Part shown: positions 5,256 to 5,303 of the stretch, one piece after another
Numbering within the stretch: position 1 is the stretch's first letter
How the letters are laid out: every line of letters starts with the position of its first letter
NCBI GenBank assembly: GCA_949065595.1
Contig: CARSXK010000041.1
Location: 1 to 5,303, forward strand
Reading direction: 5' to 3'
DNA: 5,303 nucleotides
Origin: UBA5026 sp949065595
GTDB taxonomy: Bacteria; Bacillota_I; Bacilli_A; RF39; UBA660
Made by a program: the position numbers and the translations under genes
Notes under the pieces: generated by a model
Databases searched by the model: none
What the model was told of the DNA's origin: nothing
The model's input: the letters and a program-made list of their open reading frames with translations, nothing else

Positions 5256-5303
5256 ATTCAAATCTCAACCGCACCATTTTATTTATAATTTAATTCTATA
5301 TCA

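Noticed and set aside
5257..5276. String resembling a tRNA 3' end (TTCAAATC, then CTCAA, CCGCACC, A), possible att core
   Set aside because: The 5' strand of the T-stem is missing (bases 5252-5256 cannot pair with 5264-5268), no CCA or upstream arms exist, and the recX terminator occupies the space. No second copy is seen in the window, so neither a tRNA nor an attachment site is supported.

Overview
The window looks like chromosomal DNA of a low-GC, spore-forming member of the Bacillota (Bacilli-like). The base composition is strongly AT-rich. The promoters are sigma-A-like, with strong AGGAGG- or AGGTGAT-type ribosome binding sites. There is a Bacillus-type omega subunit, and there is a CotD-like spore coat protein. 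All four tryptophan codons in the called genes are TGG and UGA is used as a stop, so the standard bacterial code fits and a Mycoplasma-like code does not. A gut-type uncultured Bacilli lineage is plausible, but this is inference from the gene mix.

All five genes are on the + strand and each has its own regulatory signals. Positions 1-151 are the leader region of the first gene, with a good sigma-A promoter covered by a perfect dyad. Positions 152-2224 encode a 690-residue HerA-type (HAS-barrel plus DUF87) hexameric DNA-pumping ATPase with a long Gln/Pro/Asn-rich tail. Positions 2276-3583 encode Ffh, the SRP54 GTPase of the signal recognition particle. Positions 3725-4060 encode a small Cys/His-rich CotD-like spore coat protein, preceded by a possible sporulation-sigma promoter. 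Positions 4157-4360 encode RpoZ, the RNA polymerase omega subunit; its terminator hairpin begins inside the coding sequence. Positions 4472-5221 encode RecX, the RecA modulator; a ribosome binding site places its start at the ATG at 4472 rather than an upstream TTG.

Clear or likely intrinsic terminators follow the HerA-like gene, ffh, rpoZ and recX. The window is therefore best read as a row of mostly single-gene units of housekeeping genes (protein targeting, transcription, recombination control) with a sporulation gene inserted, not as one functional operon. The HerA-like ATPase and RecX both concern DNA ends and recombination but are not co-transcribed by any signal seen here.

I found no mobile element, CRISPR array, tRNA, rRNA or riboswitch, and no intergenic stretch longer than about 150 bases. 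The items most worth a second look are the HerA-like ATPase without a visible NurA partner, its promoter dyad, the CotD-like protein with duplicated GSCCN motifs, and the rpoZ/recX terminator-promoter junction.
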